From: Paenibacillus faecalis
GTDB taxonomy: Bacteria; Bacillota; Bacilli; Paenibacillales; Paenibacillaceae
Direction of reading: 5' to 3'
Assembly (NCBI RefSeq): GCF_900289175.1
Contig: NZ_LT985747.1
Span: 2,073,912-2,137,911, forward strand
DNA length: 64,000 nucleotides
A program made the position numbers and the translations under genes. Of this stretch, positions 50,403 through 59,418 are shown piece by piece (position 1 is the first letter of the stretch; each line of letters opens with the position of its first letter). The notes beneath the pieces are model-generated. The model had not been told where the DNA came from, made no database searches, and saw only the letters and a program-made list of their open reading frames with translations.

Positions 50403-50590
50403 AAAAAAACTGCACCTCCAACTGTTAGAGTGTGTCTAACAATTGGGGTGCAGTTCATTCAAATATGCGGCTTTTTTTCTTGTAGCTTAAAGATATTTAA
50501 AAAAATTTTCTGTAGAAGGTGATTTAACATTTAACATCTAATTATTAAATAACAGTTTTTTTAGATAATGACGGGAAAGGAATCTTTTAG

Positions 50591-51094
50591 ATGAATAACA
50601 AACAATCTATTTCTTACATATTTCATTTGATGCGGTTAGAAGACGCTGAAAATATAGTAAAGTGGCACTATGCCCCTCCTTATTCTATATATAATATGTC
50701 AGATGATTTAGAGGATATTCAGGAACTCATGGATGGTTCCTACTATTCAGTCAAAAACCTCGAGAATGAGCTGATTGGGTTCTTCTGCTTTGGAAAAAAT
50801 GCGAAAATACCCGCTGGTATCAGACAAGGGATGTATTTGGATCAAACAGCTTTAGATATCGGATTGGGATTGAGGCCAGATCTTACAGGGCAAGGAAAAG
50901 GAAGAGATTTTTTGATTGCAGGTTTGGACTTCGCACGAAAAAAATATAAGCCTCGAAAATTCAGACTAAGTGTAGCTGCATTTAATAAGAGGGCCATTTC
51001 TTTATATAAAAAGGTAGGATTCATATCTAAAGATACTTTCATCAATAAGGATAATGAGACTGAGTTTATATTAATGGAACTGGTATTTTTATAA
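50591..51094 (+). CDS. GNAT N-acetyltransferase
   Basis: A 167-aa acetyltransferase. Seen: FHLMRLEDAENIVKWHYAPPYSIYNM (typical N-terminus of a subgroup of small GNATs), DIGLGLRPDLTGQGKGRDFL (acetyl-CoA loop) and FRLSVAAFNKRAISLYKKVGF. AAAGGAAT lies upstream of ATG 50591. It is 24 bases before an MFS exporter and probably co-transcribed with it. Such pairs can modify and then export a compound, but no substrate is shown. Confidence 0.82.
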   Translation: MNNKQSISYIFHLMRLEDAENIVKWHYAPPYSIYNMSDDLEDIQELMDGSYYSVKNLENELIGFFCFGKNAKIPAGIRQGMYLDQTALDIGLGLRPDLTGQGKGRDFLIAGLDFARKKYKPRKFRLSVAAFNKRAISLYKKVGFISKDTFINKDNETEFILMELVFL

Positions 51095-51118
51095 TACACT
51101 TATAGGGGAAAATAAAGG

Positions 51119-52390
51119 GTGAAAAAATCCAAGCAATCTATTGCAGGAATATGGAGGAAATATCCTGTATACAGAGACATACAAATTACAACGATTTTGA
51201 CCAGTTTTTTCAACTGGAGCTCTTTCATAGCAATGCTTTTTTTGTTAGGTGAAATCACAAGCTCAGGGATTGAATTAGGGGTTCTATGGGCTCTTAGTGG
51301 CTTATCTCCGTTGATTTTCAATGCATTTCTAGGAGTCTATTTAGATCGATGGAATAAGAAAAGAAGTATTATTGTTTCCGATTTCTTCAGGTTTATATCT
51401 TTTTCACTGTTCTTATTCATCCCTTTTACTGAAGAATATCTGTCCATTTTTATTTTCTTTATTGCAAGGTTTTTTACAGGTTTATTGAGCTCGTTTAACT
51501 CGACTGCCAAACAAGTGGTTATCCCCCAGATTGTACAAAAAGAAGATCTTGTTGTTGCTAATTCGTATAGCTATATGATTACAAGTACAGTTCGTCTGAG
51601 TGGAGCCGCAGTAGGAGGAGTCATTGTTTCTTTCTTCGGAATCCATACTGCGTATTTGTTAACTGCTTTATCTTGTTTATTTTCTTCTTTTCTTATAGCA
51701 AGGCATCATTGGAATGAAGGCAGCATTGAGAGAAATCATCGTTCAAACTTTTGGGCAGAACTTTCCTCGGGGTTTGCTTTTGCTAAGAATAATCTATATG
51801 TAAAAATGATATTAATATCCTCCATCACTATAGGGATCATTATTGGCAGCTATAATCTGATGTTAGAAAGATACAGTACAGTCATTTACTCTGAACGAGA
51901 ATACTATCTAAGTTTGTTATACATATCGGAAGGTATTACTTCAGTATTGGTTGGTTATATTGTAGCCAAGAAAAATTTGATCTTTGAGAAGAAATGGAAA
52001 TACGGATTGTTGTATGGAGCTACGGGATTAGCATGGATTTTGTTTAGTTTCTCAACCAATATCATTCAAGGAATATGGTTTCTAATTCTCTTTGGTTTGT
52101 TTTCCGCACTCATAGCGCCATTTGAACGATTTACGATGCAAAATGTAGTGCCAGATTATTTGAGAGGTAAGGTATTTGGTTTATGGGGAACGTTAACCGC
52201 GGTAGCTATTCAAGGTGGCGCACTCATTACAGGTTTCATCATCGAATTCCTTGGGATTCAAGCCGTGAATCAAATTACAGGTGCATTCCATTTGTTGTTT
52301 GGAGTCATTTTTACGATAATATTTTATTTCAATCTGAACAAATCACAATCGTTATTATCAACAAAGCGAGAGGGTACAGACATTCAATAG
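51119..52390 (+). CDS. Major facilitator superfamily exporter
   Basis: A 423-aa membrane protein with about twelve hydrophobic segments. Seen: LGVYLDRWNKKRSIIVSD (motif A-like loop between segments 2 and 3), SSFNSTAKQVVIPQIVQKEDL, and APFERFTMQNVVPDYLRGKVFGLWGTLTAVA. This pattern fits the drug-efflux group related to macrolide exporters. GTG at 51119 follows AGGGGAA. Terminator at 52417. Confidence 0.83.
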   Translation: MKKSKQSIAGIWRKYPVYRDIQITTILTSFFNWSSFIAMLFLLGEITSSGIELGVLWALSGLSPLIFNAFLGVYLDRWNKKRSIIVSDFFRFISFSLFLFIPFTEEYLSIFIFFIARFFTGLLSSFNSTAKQVVIPQIVQKEDLVVANSYSYMITSTVRLSGAAVGGVIVSFFGIHTAYLLTALSCLFSSFLIARHHWNEGSIERNHRSNFWAELSSGFAFAKNNLYVKMILISSITIGIIIGSYNLMLERYSTVIYSEREYYLSLLYISEGITSVLVGYIVAKKNLIFEKKWKYGLLYGATGLAWILFSFSTNIIQGIWFLILFGLFSALIAPFERFTMQNVVPDYLRGKVFGLWGTLTAVAIQGGALITGFIIEFLGIQAVNQITGAFHLLFGVIFTIIFYFNLNKSQSLLSTKREGTDIQ

Positions 52391-52416
52391 GAGGACAACA
52401 ACGTATATACATTGAG

Positions 52417-52439
52417 ACCGCGTAGATACGCGGTTTTTT
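52417..52439 (+). terminator. Intrinsic terminator
   Basis: ACCGCGTA / TACGCGGT (52417-52424, 52427-52434) with a very short loop, followed by T5. Confidence 0.75.
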
Positions 52440-52488
52440 AGTTGTTTGGACGAGAAAATCGCCTTTTCTTCGCTGCTGTCACAAGATT

Positions 52489-52519
52489 GTAAGAAGCGGA
52501 TTTTATAATGATATGTATC
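52489..52519 (+). promoter_or_regulatory. Promoter and response-regulator-type box before the ABC module
   Basis: Inverted repeat TCACAA-GA-TTGTAA (52489-52502) directly upstream of TATAAT (52514-52519). The arrangement matches Bce-type modules, in which the response regulator binds a repeat next to a weak -35 region. Inferred from position and symmetry. Confidence 0.5.
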
Positions 52520-52553
52520 AAATTCAAATACATATAGTGATGGAGATGCTGAT

Positions 52554-53231
52554 ATGAACATACTTAAAACAGTAAGTCTCAAAAAATACTACAATAAAGA
52601 CGCGAATCAAGTCAAAGCACTTGACGGGATTGATTTGGAGATCAATGAAGGCGAATTTGTTGCGATCGTTGGAACTTCGGGCAGCGGAAAATCTACCCTA
52701 TTGCATATGTTAGGCGGACTCGACAGAGCGACAAGCGGACAGGTATTCGTCGGAAATCATGATATCTTTCAGATGAATGATGAAGCGCTGACGATTTTTA
52801 GAAGAAGAAATATTGGCTTTGTGTTTCAAAACTATAATCTTGTTCCAATTTTAAATGTGTACGAAAATATTGTTCTGCCGATTGAGCTGGATGGTAATCA
52901 AGTGGATAAACAGTTTATCGAACATATCATTCAGACATTAGGGCTTCTAGACAAGCTTAACAGTCTTCCTAATAATTTATCTGGAGGGCAGCAGCAGCGA
53001 GTTGCAATAGCTAGAGCGCTTGCTACTAAACCTTCTATTATTCTAGCTGATGAACCGACAGGTAATTTGGATAGCAAAACAAGCCAGGAGGTTATTGGGC
53101 TGCTCCAGGTGACGAGCCGCAGGTTTAATCAGACAACCGTGATGATCACACATAATGAAGAAATTGCGCAGCTTGCAGATCGCATGATTCGGATCGAAGA
53201 CGGCAAAATAGTCGGAGGTCATGCCTCATGA
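52554..53231 (+). CDS. ABC transporter ATPase (BceA/MacB-like)
   Basis: A 225-aa ATPase. Seen: Walker [11 protein letters not shown]-loop [18 protein letters not shown], signature [15 protein letters not shown], Walker [14 protein letters not shown] and [14 protein letters not shown]. The sequence is of the MacB/LolD/Bce group. Its stop overlaps the permease start by 4 bases. The two-component genes downstream suggest peptide-antibiotic sensing and detoxification. Confidence 0.88.
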   Translation: MNILKTVSLKKYYNKDANQVKALDGIDLEINEGEFVAIVGTSGSGKSTLLHMLGGLDRATSGQVFVGNHDIFQMNDEALTIFRRRNIGFVFQNYNLVPILNVYENIVLPIELDGNQVDKQFIEHIIQTLGLLDKLNSLPNNLSGGQQQRVAIARALATKPSIILADEPTGNLDSKTSQEVIGLLQVTSRRFNQTTVMITHNEEIAQLADRMIRIEDGKIVGGHAS

Positions 53232-55720
53232 TGTTCCCCAACAACAATAAGAAAGCTATTGCCAAACTGACGAGCCGAAGCTTGCATCATAATAAAACCA
53301 GAAATCGGTTTGTCATTCTGGCTATCATACTTACAACGCTGCTTATTACGTCTGTTTTCAGTATTGGAATGAGTTTTTTAAAGTCCATAGAAAATCAACA
53401 ATTGAAAATAATGGGGACAACGGCTCATGCAACGTTGACTTTCCCGACAGATGAGCAGATCGAGCAGCTTGAGCAGTTGGAATATGTCAAAGAGGTTGGG
53501 CTTGGTGCCAATGTCGCTCTTGTAGTAAATACACCGCAGATGGGAGATATTTCGTTAAGTTTGCACTGGTTTGATCAGAATGAATGGAAAAAGTTTCGTT
53601 CACCCATTTTAGATGAAATTACGGGAAAATACCCCGAGGCAAAGAACGAGATTTTGGCTCCAACCTGGATTTTGAAAGCAATGGGAATTGACGATCCGAA
53701 GATTGGAATGGATATTCCTGTGACCTACTATACACTTGATAAAGCTGGTATAAAGTCTGATGAAATAACCGAAACTTTCATTCTTAGCGGCTGGTATACT
53801 GAGTATATGAACATTCGTTCGGGCAATATAGGGAGCCTATTTGTTTCCACTCCATTTGCTCAATCCATGGGAGGGTATCCCGTTGATTCCGGAGTTGCAG
53901 ATGTCATTTTTAATAGTGACCAAGACGTACCGGCTTTAGTAGAGCGTCTTGAACAGGACATCAAGCCAGGTGCAGAGCAGAAAGTTAAAATCGTACCACT
54001 CTATGAAGAAAATAAAATGGCGGATACGGCTACAATTACAGGCTACATAGGCGTCATTCTGTTTCTTGTGCTTAGTGGATATTTATTAATTTATAATGTA
54101 TTCTATATTTCCGTATCTCGTGATACGAGATTTTATGGACTTCTTAAAACAATCGGTACTACGGCCAAACAAATTAGAAGAATGGTGATTGGTCAAGGGT
54201 TAAGATTAGCTTTAATTGGTATACCTATTGGAATCGTAATGGGTGTGCTCTTATCATTTGTCGTGGTTCCCATGGCACTTGGCATTTCGGATTTGGCAGG
54301 CGATGTAGTAATTTCATTTAGTCCGCTTATCTTTATTGGAGCTGCTATATTTGCACTCATTACCACACTGATCAGTTGCATTAAGCCAGCACGTGTGGCA
54401 GGTAAAGTCTCTCCAATTGAAGCGGTTCGGTATACGGGGACTACCGTGAAAGCCAAGACCGCTCGTACGAGCTATGGATCTAAGTTAAACCGCATGGCGA
54501 TCCGGAATATTTTCAGAGAAAAGAAACGTGCCTTTGTCGTGTTCCTCTCCTTATTTCTAGGGATGACGACTTTTATGACCGTCAACACGCTTGTACTTAG
54601 TATGGACACGGATAATTTTGTAGGCAGCTATTTGGACAATGATTTTGATCTGTATAACAACACGTTGTCTTTGGGGTATAATGGTGAATTCCGAGACAAA
54701 ATTACAGAAGATTTGGTTGAAAAGATCGAGCAAATGGATGGTATTACGGATGTTAGAAAAACGTACTCTGACCATGTGAAAATTAAATATGATCCCAAAA
54801 TATTTGGTAAGCATATTGATGATTTTGCCGAAAGGGCAAAAACGGAACGCCCTAGCGATGAGTTTTTACTTCAAGAGAAGGACATGTTTGGTGCAAGGAT
54901 GAGCGGAATTGACACAAAGTATGTGGAAGAGCTGAACCAAGATCTAGAAACCCCGATTGATCTGGATCGCTTCAATAAAGGTGAAATTGCTTTGCTTGGC
55001 GCGGATGCAGAAAACTTTAAGCTTGGTGATCGTTTCGGGCTAACGGAACACCCGAATAGAAGCTTCGAAATTGGCGGATTCGTCGAGCAGACATTTCAAG
55101 CTCCAGGTGCAATGATGGCACCGAATATCTATATTAGTCATGAAGCATTTAAACAAATTATAGAGAAACCCGTCATTTACAAGCTGAATATTCGGGCTGA
55201 AAAGGACAAACAGCCAGAGATTCTGGAACAGCTTAAAACAATGATTGAAGGCGATCATGAATTTTATATGGAGTCCAGATTAGAGACAGCAGAAAGTATG
55301 GAATCTGCTAAAATAACGTTTTATATCTTAGGTGGCGGAATTGCATTCATCCTAGCTTTTATCGGAATCCTTAACTTCGTCAATACGATGTATACCAGCG
55401 TTCGAGTCAGAAAGCTTGAGTTTGCAGTAATGGAGAGCATCGGGATGACTCGCAAACAATTAAGAAAAATGCTGCTGCTTGAAGGCACAGGCTATGCTGT
55501 CATCTCAACAGTGTTAATTGCCACTTTAGGAAGTTTAATCAGCTATGGCGCTTACGAATTGTTCAGTATGGAGGCAACGTATGCGATCTATACATTCCCA
55601 TTTTTGCCTTTAATCATAGCAGTCATTGTTATATTCGCAGTATGTATGACGGTTCCACTGATCGCTTACAATTTGACCAATAAACTGAGCGTCGTTGAAC
55701 GTTTAAGAGAATCCGATTAA
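53228..55720 (+). CDS. FtsX-type ABC permease, two-domain
   Basis: An 830-aa membrane protein with an N-terminal segment, a first extracellular domain (about residues 60-265), and three segments with an FtsX core (GYLLIYNVFYISVSRDTRFYGLLKTIGTTAKQIRRM). After RMAIRNIFREKKRAF comes another segment, a second extracellular domain (about 450-690) and a second FtsX core (FVNTMYTSVRVRKLEFAVMESIGMTRKQLRKML). It is a fused two-FtsX permease, longer than the about 650-residue BceB. The outer domains probably bind the target drug or lipid complex. Partner of the ATPase above; followed by a hairpin and the regulator genes. Confidence 0.87.
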   Translation: MMFPNNNKKAIAKLTSRSLHHNKTRNRFVILAIILTTLLITSVFSIGMSFLKSIENQQLKIMGTTAHATLTFPTDEQIEQLEQLEYVKEVGLGANVALVVNTPQMGDISLSLHWFDQNEWKKFRSPILDEITGKYPEAKNEILAPTWILKAMGIDDPKIGMDIPVTYYTLDKAGIKSDEITETFILSGWYTEYMNIRSGNIGSLFVSTPFAQSMGGYPVDSGVADVIFNSDQDVPALVERLEQDIKPGAEQKVKIVPLYEENKMADTATITGYIGVILFLVLSGYLLIYNVFYISVSRDTRFYGLLKTIGTTAKQIRRMVIGQGLRLALIGIPIGIVMGVLLSFVVVPMALGISDLAGDVVISFSPLIFIGAAIFALITTLISCIKPARVAGKVSPIEAVRYTGTTVKAKTARTSYGSKLNRMAIRNIFREKKRAFVVFLSLFLGMTTFMTVNTLVLSMDTDNFVGSYLDNDFDLYNNTLSLGYNGEFRDKITEDLVEKIEQMDGITDVRKTYSDHVKIKYDPKIFGKHIDDFAERAKTERPSDEFLLQEKDMFGARMSGIDTKYVEELNQDLETPIDLDRFNKGEIALLGADAENFKLGDRFGLTEHPNRSFEIGGFVEQTFQAPGAMMAPNIYISHEAFKQIIEKPVIYKLNIRAEKDKQPEILEQLKTMIEGDHEFYMESRLETAESMESAKITFYILGGGIAFILAFIGILNFVNTMYTSVRVRKLEFAVMESIGMTRKQLRKMLLLEGTGYAVISTVLIATLGSLISYGAYELFSMEATYAIYTFPFLPLIIAVIVIFAVCMTVPLIAYNLTNKLSVVERLRESD

Positions 55721-55727
55721 TCAGGAG

Positions 55728-55749
55728 GAGGCATATGCAGATATGCCTC
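55728..55749 (+). terminator. Hairpin between permease and response-regulator genes
   Basis: Perfect 9-bp stem GAGGCATAT / ATATGCCTC (55728-55736, 55741-55749) with loop GCAG and a weak T tail (TTCTATGTG). Likely a partial terminator that sets lower expression of the regulator genes. Confidence 0.6.
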
Positions 55750-55790
55750 TTCTATGTGTTAAGATAGTAGTGCGGATAAGGGGGGGGAGC

Positions 55791-56468
55791 ATGAACACTA
55801 TTCTAATCGTGGAAGATGATCAACTCATTAACGAAGGCCTAAGCTTCATGCTTCAGCAGGAAAACTATAACACGATATCAGCCTGTTCCTATCAAGAGGG
55901 CTGGTCAGCCTTCACGAATCACAAGATTGATCTCATCATCCTGGACATTAATTTGCCAGATCAAAGCGGCACAGTGCTATGTGAAGAAATTCGCAAGTCC
56001 TCACAAGTACCGATCCTGTTCTTAACCGCTAATGATACGGAGCAGGATATGGTAAAAGGATTCTGTCTAGGTGCAGATGATTACATAGCGAAGCCGTTTA
56101 GTATGCTGGTTCTTTCTAAGCGGATCGAAGCCATTTTAAGAAGAAGCCATACCCATGAAAGCGACAATCTTTATACTTATGCTAATTTAGCGATTAATTT
56201 TGATAAAATGCAAGTTTATAAAAAGGATCAAGAAGTGAAACTGACGGCTAATGAATATAAACTGATGGCTATACTTGCGCAGAATAATGGACAAGTGTTA
56301 ACCAGACAAATGATTCTTGAGAAGCTGTGGGATGTGGATGGAAATTTTGTTGATGAGAATACCCTTCGTGTAAATATTAAAAGACTCAGAAATAAGCTTG
56401 AGGATGATCCCAAAAATCCCGCCATCATAAAAACAGTTTTTGGAATTGGCTACACGTGGGGCGATTGA
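55791..56468 (+). CDS. OmpR-family response regulator
   Basis: A 225-aa regulator. Seen: receiver domain ILIVEDDQLINEGL with the phospho-acceptor Asp in LIILDINLPDQSG, conserved Lys in DDYIAKPFS, then a winged-helix DNA-binding domain (VKLTANEYKLMAILAQNNGQVLTRQ, VNIKRLRNKLEDD, IKTVFGIGYTW). ATG 55791 follows GGGGGGGAG. It is 3 bases before the kinase gene. It probably binds the repeat at 52489 and induces the ABC genes. Confidence 0.9.
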   Translation: MNTILIVEDDQLINEGLSFMLQQENYNTISACSYQEGWSAFTNHKIDLIILDINLPDQSGTVLCEEIRKSSQVPILFLTANDTEQDMVKGFCLGADDYIAKPFSMLVLSKRIEAILRRSHTHESDNLYTYANLAINFDKMQVYKKDQEVKLTANEYKLMAILAQNNGQVLTRQMILEKLWDVDGNFVDENTLRVNIKRLRNKLEDDPKNPAIIKTVFGIGYTWGD

Positions 56469-56471
56469 ATA

Positions 56472-57494
56472 ATGAAAATGACTTTTTCAAAAATCATGAT
56501 CGCTGCACTTGTCATATTTGTACTGATAAGTGGAAGCTTTATCAGCTTTCTTGTCGTAACCAATGCCAATTCTCTGATCCTATTGATTAGTATTTTGTTT
56601 ATCGTACTGATTGCAGCATTATTCCTTGGTTATACTTTGGCTATTCGCAAACAGATGACAATGGTATTGAATAAATTGTCTGAAACGATCCAGTCCTTTA
56701 TGAATATGCAAGATCATCAGGTTTTCTCCATGTTGGAGGATACGATGCTTTCTAAGATCCAGACACAGATTATTAAATTATCGCGCATGCTTCAGGCTCA
56801 GAATCAGAGGCATCTAGAGGATAGCGAATCTGTTAAATCATTGATATCGGATATTTCCCATCAGCTCAAAACACCACTTACGAATTTAAATATGTATTAC
56901 AACATGCTTATTGATTCCAATTTATCTGCTGACAAGCGGAGTGAATTTACTCAGATTGTACAAAATGAACTAATCCATCTGAATTGGCTTATGGAAAGCT
57001 TGATTAAAATGTCACGGCTCGAATCAGGAATTATTAAGCTGAATATCGAGAATCAGCCAATAGACAAAACCGTGCTTACTGCCATTAAGCAAATATTTCC
57101 GAAAGCGAATGATAAACAGATTGAACTTAGGTTCCACTCTGACCAAGCGATTATTACGGAGCATGATGTCAGGTGGACGGGGGAAGCGATTGTAAATTTA
57201 CTTGATAATGCGGTGAAATATACACAGGCACATGGAACGATCGACATCACAATTCAAAAATATGAAATGTTCGCACGTATCGATGTGAAGGATAATGGGG
57301 CGGGAATAACGGAGCAGGAGATTAACTCTATTTTCCAAAGATTCTATCGCAGCGAGAATGCCAAACAGACAGAAGGAGTAGGTATCGGACTCTATCTCGT
57401 ACGTAAAATTGTGGCTCAACAAGGAGGATACATCAAAGTATCCTCTATGATCGGACAAGGCAGCAGCTTTTCAATTTTTATGCCAATAAATTAG
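56472..57494 (+). CDS. Sensor histidine kinase with short intramembrane-type sensor
   Basis: A 340-aa kinase. Two hydrophobic segments (about residues 7-28 and 34-54) are joined by only about five residues (TNANS), so there is no outer sensor domain. A HAMP-like helix, HisKA with ISDISHQLKTPLTNLN, and a HATPase domain with N box (NLLDNAVKYTQ), DVKDNGAGI and GVGIGLYLV follow. Kinases of this form usually sense through their partner ABC transporter, as in BceS; this agrees with the gene order. Confidence 0.9.
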   Translation: MKMTFSKIMIAALVIFVLISGSFISFLVVTNANSLILLISILFIVLIAALFLGYTLAIRKQMTMVLNKLSETIQSFMNMQDHQVFSMLEDTMLSKIQTQIIKLSRMLQAQNQRHLEDSESVKSLISDISHQLKTPLTNLNMYYNMLIDSNLSADKRSEFTQIVQNELIHLNWLMESLIKMSRLESGIIKLNIENQPIDKTVLTAIKQIFPKANDKQIELRFHSDQAIITEHDVRWTGEAIVNLLDNAVKYTQAHGTIDITIQKYEMFARIDVKDNGAGITEQEINSIFQRFYRSENAKQTEGVGIGLYLVRKIVAQQGGYIKVSSMIGQGSSFSIFMPIN

Positions 57495-57567
57495 GCTATA
57501 ATTGTTCAGAGAAGATTTGCCATGCTATACTTGGAAAGCAACTTAGAGGGGAGCAGAGTTTCTTGAG

Positions 57568-57855
57568 TTGGTTCTTTGCAATAGTATTTTGGCTATTTTC
57601 TTGTTGGCAATCGGTTACGGATTTTATCTCACGAAAGAAGTACATCAGACTGAAGATTATTCGGTAAGACCTAATCTGTTTAATATCTCATCTGACTCAG
57701 TATTAGGTTGGTTTTTTGGAGCTATTGTTAAAACTATATTTGCACTATTTATGGGATTCTTCTTTAGTATTCTCCCTTGGTGGTTGGCTAGGAGTATTTT
57801 TTTTGGAATTGGTATAGGATTGTTTTTATTAGGGATAAATGTATTACAATATTGA
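57568..57855 (+). CDS. Small membrane protein, unknown; start uncertain
   Basis: About 95 aa with three hydrophobic segments (NSILAIFLLAIGYGFYL, IVKTIFALFMGFFFSILPWWL, IFFGIGIGLFLLGINVL). The ribosome site GAGGGG (57547) fits a TTG at 57563 in another frame (MSWFFAIV...) better than the TTG at 57568 of this frame. A one-base deletion near 57585 may therefore have split the true N-terminus. Family not recognised. Confidence 0.45.
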   Translation: MVLCNSILAIFLLAIGYGFYLTKEVHQTEDYSVRPNLFNISSDSVLGWFFGAIVKTIFALFMGFFFSILPWWLARSIFFGIGIGLFLLGINVLQY

Positions 57856-57940
57856 TGTAATTACTAAACAAGTAAACTTGAATATGAAAAGAGGGATGTA
57901 ACATGTATTTGTTGTGTTAAATATTAAGAGCTCCACTTGC

Positions 57941-57989
57941 AAAGCCTATATAGTTATGAGTGATCATTAATGTTATTTATATAGGTTTT
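57941..57989 (+). terminator. Intrinsic terminator-like hairpin
   Basis: AAAGCCTATATA / TATATAGGTTTT (57941-57952, 57978-57989), 11 of 12 paired, ending in T4. Confidence 0.55.
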
Positions 57990-58024
57990 GCTGCCTTAAA
58001 TATTATTTTAAGGAGCGGAGCTCG

Positions 58025-58291
58025 ATGAAATATATTAAAGCAAATGAAACTCTTCCAGAAGATTTACTTAAAGAAGTACAAAAGTATGTACAAGGAGAAC
58101 TATTGTATATCCCCAAACAAAAAGGCGTTCGAAAAAAATGGGGAGAAAACTCCGGATACAGAAACTATCTTATCTGTCGTAATGATGAAATATATAAGAA
58201 ATATCATCAGGGAACAACAATTGAGCAGCTTTCAATCCAATATTCGTTATCGTGCGATAGTATAAAGAAAATTGTATACTCAAAAAAATAA
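58025..58291 (+). CDS. CD3324 family protein (small HTH)
   Basis: An 88-aa basic protein. Seen: MKYIKANETLPEDLLKEVQKYVQGELLYIP, KKWGENSGYR, and a helix-turn-helix-like IYKKYHQGTTIEQLSIQYSLSCDSIKKIVY, which matches the Mor-like CD3324 family of Firmicutes. AAGGAGC lies 9 bases before ATG 58025. Probably DNA-binding; targets unknown. Confidence 0.75.
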   Translation: MKYIKANETLPEDLLKEVQKYVQGELLYIPKQKGVRKKWGENSGYRNYLICRNDEIYKKYHQGTTIEQLSIQYSLSCDSIKKIVYSKK

Positions 58292-58333
58292 CCAAAAGGC
58301 TCGCCTGCATTTGCCAGACGAGCCTTTTGGTGT
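58291..58333 (+). terminator. Intrinsic terminator
   Basis: Perfect 13-bp stem ACCAAAAGGCTCG / CGAGCCTTTTGGT (58291-58303, 58319-58331) beginning at the stop codon. Confidence 0.75.
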
Positions 58334-58479
58334 AGAAAATGGTTATTAATTATTTTCAACATATTCATTTGGATTGGCATTATATAGAATTGAGTTATCG
58401 GCACAGTTTTTTAGCTAGCAAATGGAGGTGCATCAATACAAATATAACTGATTATATCAAGCGATTTTGAGGTGACAAT

Positions 58480-59406
58480 ATGCAAGAAAGAATATTGCAA
58501 TTTCTAAATAAAACATATCCTATTCATTTTAATAATGTAGAAGCAGTAACAAATGAAATGTACCGTTGTCAATCAATAAGTGGTCTCTTTTTTGTTCGAA
58601 TAACGAATTATAAGACTTATCAAGAACAATTAGAAGAAGTGAATTGGACTAATTATCTTTATAGCCAAGGCATAAACGTACCCATGATCGTAGCCTCTAA
58701 AAATGATTCATTAATTGAAAAAATAATGTTAGATGAAGAGAAGAGGGTCGTTTTATTTCAGGCTGCATCAGGAATCCATCTGCCACGGTCCAAATGGAAC
58801 AAAACTGTATTTAGAAATCTTGGACAACAAATAGGCAGAATGCATCGAGTGAGTAAAGAATATATGAAATCTGGAATCAAACATTGGTACGAGTCCGAAG
58901 AATATGATTTTCTCAAATACATTCCAGCAAAAGAGAAAACCATACGGGAAATTGCACAAGTTGTTTTAAACGATATAAAGGAACTACCACAGGACAATTC
59001 AAATTATGGATTAATACACGGAGATCTGTGGCTCGAAAACGTCCTCGTAGACAGTAACTCTAAACTAACAATGATTGATTTTCAAGATTGTGAAAAACAC
59101 TTTTATGTATACGATTTAGCCGTTCCCATCTATTCTGCACTGGAGTTTTCGTTCTCAGGGGGAGAGAACATAAGAGATTATGAACGATCCATTACATAGG
59201 CGTTAATAGATGGATATAAAGAGGAGAATGACCTTTCTTCTGAGATGCTTATGAAATTACCCCGGTTTATGAAGTTAAAAGAAATGTTTGAATATAATTT
59301 GATGCATATGTATTGGAATTCGAGAGATCTGAGCGAGGAACAAGTCCGAATCTTGAACTTATATAGAAATCGGATCGAGCACAACCACTTGAAATTAGAA
59401 TATTAG
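58480..59406 (+). pseudogene. Aminoglycoside phosphotransferase-like (APH) gene with in-frame TAG
   Basis: ATG 58480 with GAGGTGA upstream. The kinase fold is recognisable: LIHGDLWLENVLVD holds the catalytic Asp and metal Asn, and LTMIDFQDCEKHFYVYDLA holds the metal-binding Asp. After residue 239 there is a TAG at 59197-59199. The same frame then continues ALIDGYKEENDLSSEMLMK and MFEYNLMHMYW to a TAG at 59404-59406, completing a family-length 308-codon protein. A CAG-to-TAG change is the simplest explanation. The truncated product would lack the C-terminal helical substrate lobe. Relatives phosphorylate small molecules of many kinds, not only antibiotics. Confidence 0.75.
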
Positions 59407-59418
59407 AGGTGATTAAAA

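Larger units (their letters stand above)
49013..50456 (-). mobile_element. IS3-family insertion sequence (IS150 group), 1444 bp
   Basis: Ends GAAGTGACCCCCAAAAGTTAGACAC (left, read inward) and GAACTGCACCCCAATTGTTAGACAC (right, reverse complement) agree at about 20 of 25 positions. ATT is duplicated directly outside (49010-49012 and 50457-50459), the 3-bp target duplication usual for IS3. The length is almost that of IS150. Both orfA and orfB are open with the DDE residues present, so the element may still be active. It sits in the loop of the terminator of the upstream operon. Confidence 0.9.
48997..50478 (+). terminator. Terminator of the ECF operon, split by the IS
   Basis: Left arm AAAAAGTCGCATA at 48997-49009. 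Right arm TATGCGGCTTTTT at 50464-50476 with further T. Removing 49013-50456 and one ATT leaves these arms around a 7-base loop ATTCAAA with only one G-T pair: a complete intrinsic terminator. Confidence 0.75.
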
